A stretch of 6,427 nt of DNA, from assembly GCA_013202535.1 (NCBI GenBank), contig JABMRP010000418.1, positions 1 through 6,427 of the forward strand, in the 5' to 3' direction. This stretch comes from Planctomycetota bacterium. Lineage in GTDB: Bacteria > Planctomycetota > Planctomycetia > Pirellulales > Thermoguttaceae. Below the pieces are notes generated by a model that was not told where the DNA came from, did no database searches, and worked only from the letters and a program-made list of their open reading frames with translations. Positions 5,978 to 6,427 of this stretch are shown here, piece by piece. Every line of letters begins with the position of its first letter. Position 1 is the stretch's first letter. The position numbers and the translations under genes are program-made.

Positions 5978-6427
5978 ATGGTTGAACTGAATCGGCGAAC
6001 GTTTATCAGGTCGGCGGCGGCCTGTGTCTCCACGGCCGTGGCGACTGCCGGGGCCGTGGCGGCCGAGTCCCGCCCCAGCGTGTCGGGAGTCGCCGGCTAC
6101 GACTACCGCCTGCCCAAGATCAAGCAGGCCGCGACGCTGCTGTTTCAGGGCGACTCGATCACCGACATGAAGTGGGGCCGCAATCAACAGGACCGAAATC
6201 ACTATCTCGGACACAGCTATGTCTACCTGATCGCCTCAAGACTTCACACCGACATGCCCGAGGCGAAGCTCAATTTCCTCAACCGCGGCATCAGCGGCAA
6301 CACGGTTGCCAATTTGAAAGATCGCTGGCAGACGGATGCCTTGGATCTGAAGCCTGACGTGCTGGCGATCCTGATCGGAGTGAACGACGTCGGCCGCGCG
6401 TTGCGATCGAACAAGGAAGTGGACGTC
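5978..6427 (+). CDS. Tat-exported SGNH/GDSL hydrolase, N-terminal 150 residues (runs off the window)
   Basis: The visible part is a probable secreted esterase of the SGNH hydrolase superfamily, acting on acyl groups of glycans or lipids. The ATG at 5978 is preferred over 5972 because GGAG (5965-5968) is then 9 bases away instead of 3. A twin-arginine signal starts the protein: NRRTFIR (5-11), then a weakly hydrophobic Ala-rich stretch to about residue 29 with possible cuts after A28 or A29. Block I is GDSITD (58-63, nucleophile Ser60). Block II is RGISGNT (103-109, oxyanion Gly107). Block III is GVND (134-137, oxyanion Asn136). Block V with the Asp and His lies beyond the window. It is divergent from the GH2 gene, with its own promoter near 5826. 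Cys16 is not a convincing lipobox. The family call is firm and the substrate unknown. Confidence 0.9.
   Translation, partial: MVELNRRTFIRSAAACVSTAVATAGAVAAESRPSVSGVAGYDYRLPKIKQAATLLFQGDSITDMKWGRNQQDRNHYLGHSYVYLIASRLHTDMPEAKLNFLNRGISGNTVANLKDRWQTDALDLKPDVLAILIGVNDVGRALRSNKEVDV

Noticed and set aside
5614..6033. N-terminal extension of the GH2 frame by 140 residues up to an ATG at 6033.
   Set aside because: The extension is low-complexity, lies antisense to the start of the SGNH gene, and would bury a good signal peptide. The ATG at 5613 has a ribosome-binding site.
5978..6067. Cys16 of the SGNH protein as a lipoprotein anchor.
   Set aside because: The preceding residues are AAA, without the usual Leu at -3, and the hydrophobic part of the signal continues after the Cys, so a Tat/SPI signal fits better.

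Overview
The window looks like a piece of a GC-rich (roughly 60% by eye) Planctomycetota chromosome, probably of the Pirellulales type. This is inferred from gene content: a large two-domain secreted acetylxylan-esterase-like protein, a nearly 1000-residue secreted family 2 glycoside hydrolase with an extra C-terminal domain, and a Tat-exported SGNH/GDSL hydrolase. No rRNA, tRNA, CRISPR array, transposase or integrase is visible.

Layout from left to right. Positions 2-115 hold what looks like the last 37 codons of an unidentified gene, followed by a strong hairpin (137-167) that probably ends its transcript. Positions 116-537 are non-coding. They carry a good sigma70-type promoter (336-365) and two pairs of short direct repeats around it. 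The first complete gene (538-2628, +) encodes a secreted alpha/beta-hydrolase whose mature N-terminus opens with a perfect 15-bp tandem repeat and whose C-terminal half looks like a second, catalytically dead hydrolase domain. Only 21 bases separate its stop from that of the next gene, which runs the other way: a secreted GH2 glycosidase (2650-5613, -). A 364-bp divergent intergenic region (5614-5977) then holds an extended -10 promoter for each direction, two hairpins and two tiny ORFs chained by stop/start overlaps into the last gene. That gene (5978 to beyond the window end, +) is a partial SGNH/GDSL hydrolase with a twin-arginine signal.

Together the three main genes encode exported carbohydrate-directed hydrolases of three different folds: one glycosidase and two probable esterases. 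A reasonable inference is cooperation on an acetylated plant or algal polysaccharide, with the esterases removing acyl groups that would block the glycosidase. The genes are convergent and then divergent, so this is a gene cluster and not one operon. No sugar transporter, sulfatase or regulator is in the window, so the substrate cannot be named.

I did not find a clearly new defence or mobile system. The observations most worth a second look are the 15-bp coding repeat, the pseudo-hydrolase domain, the repeat architecture around the 336-365 promoter, and the small-ORF chain upstream of the SGNH gene.
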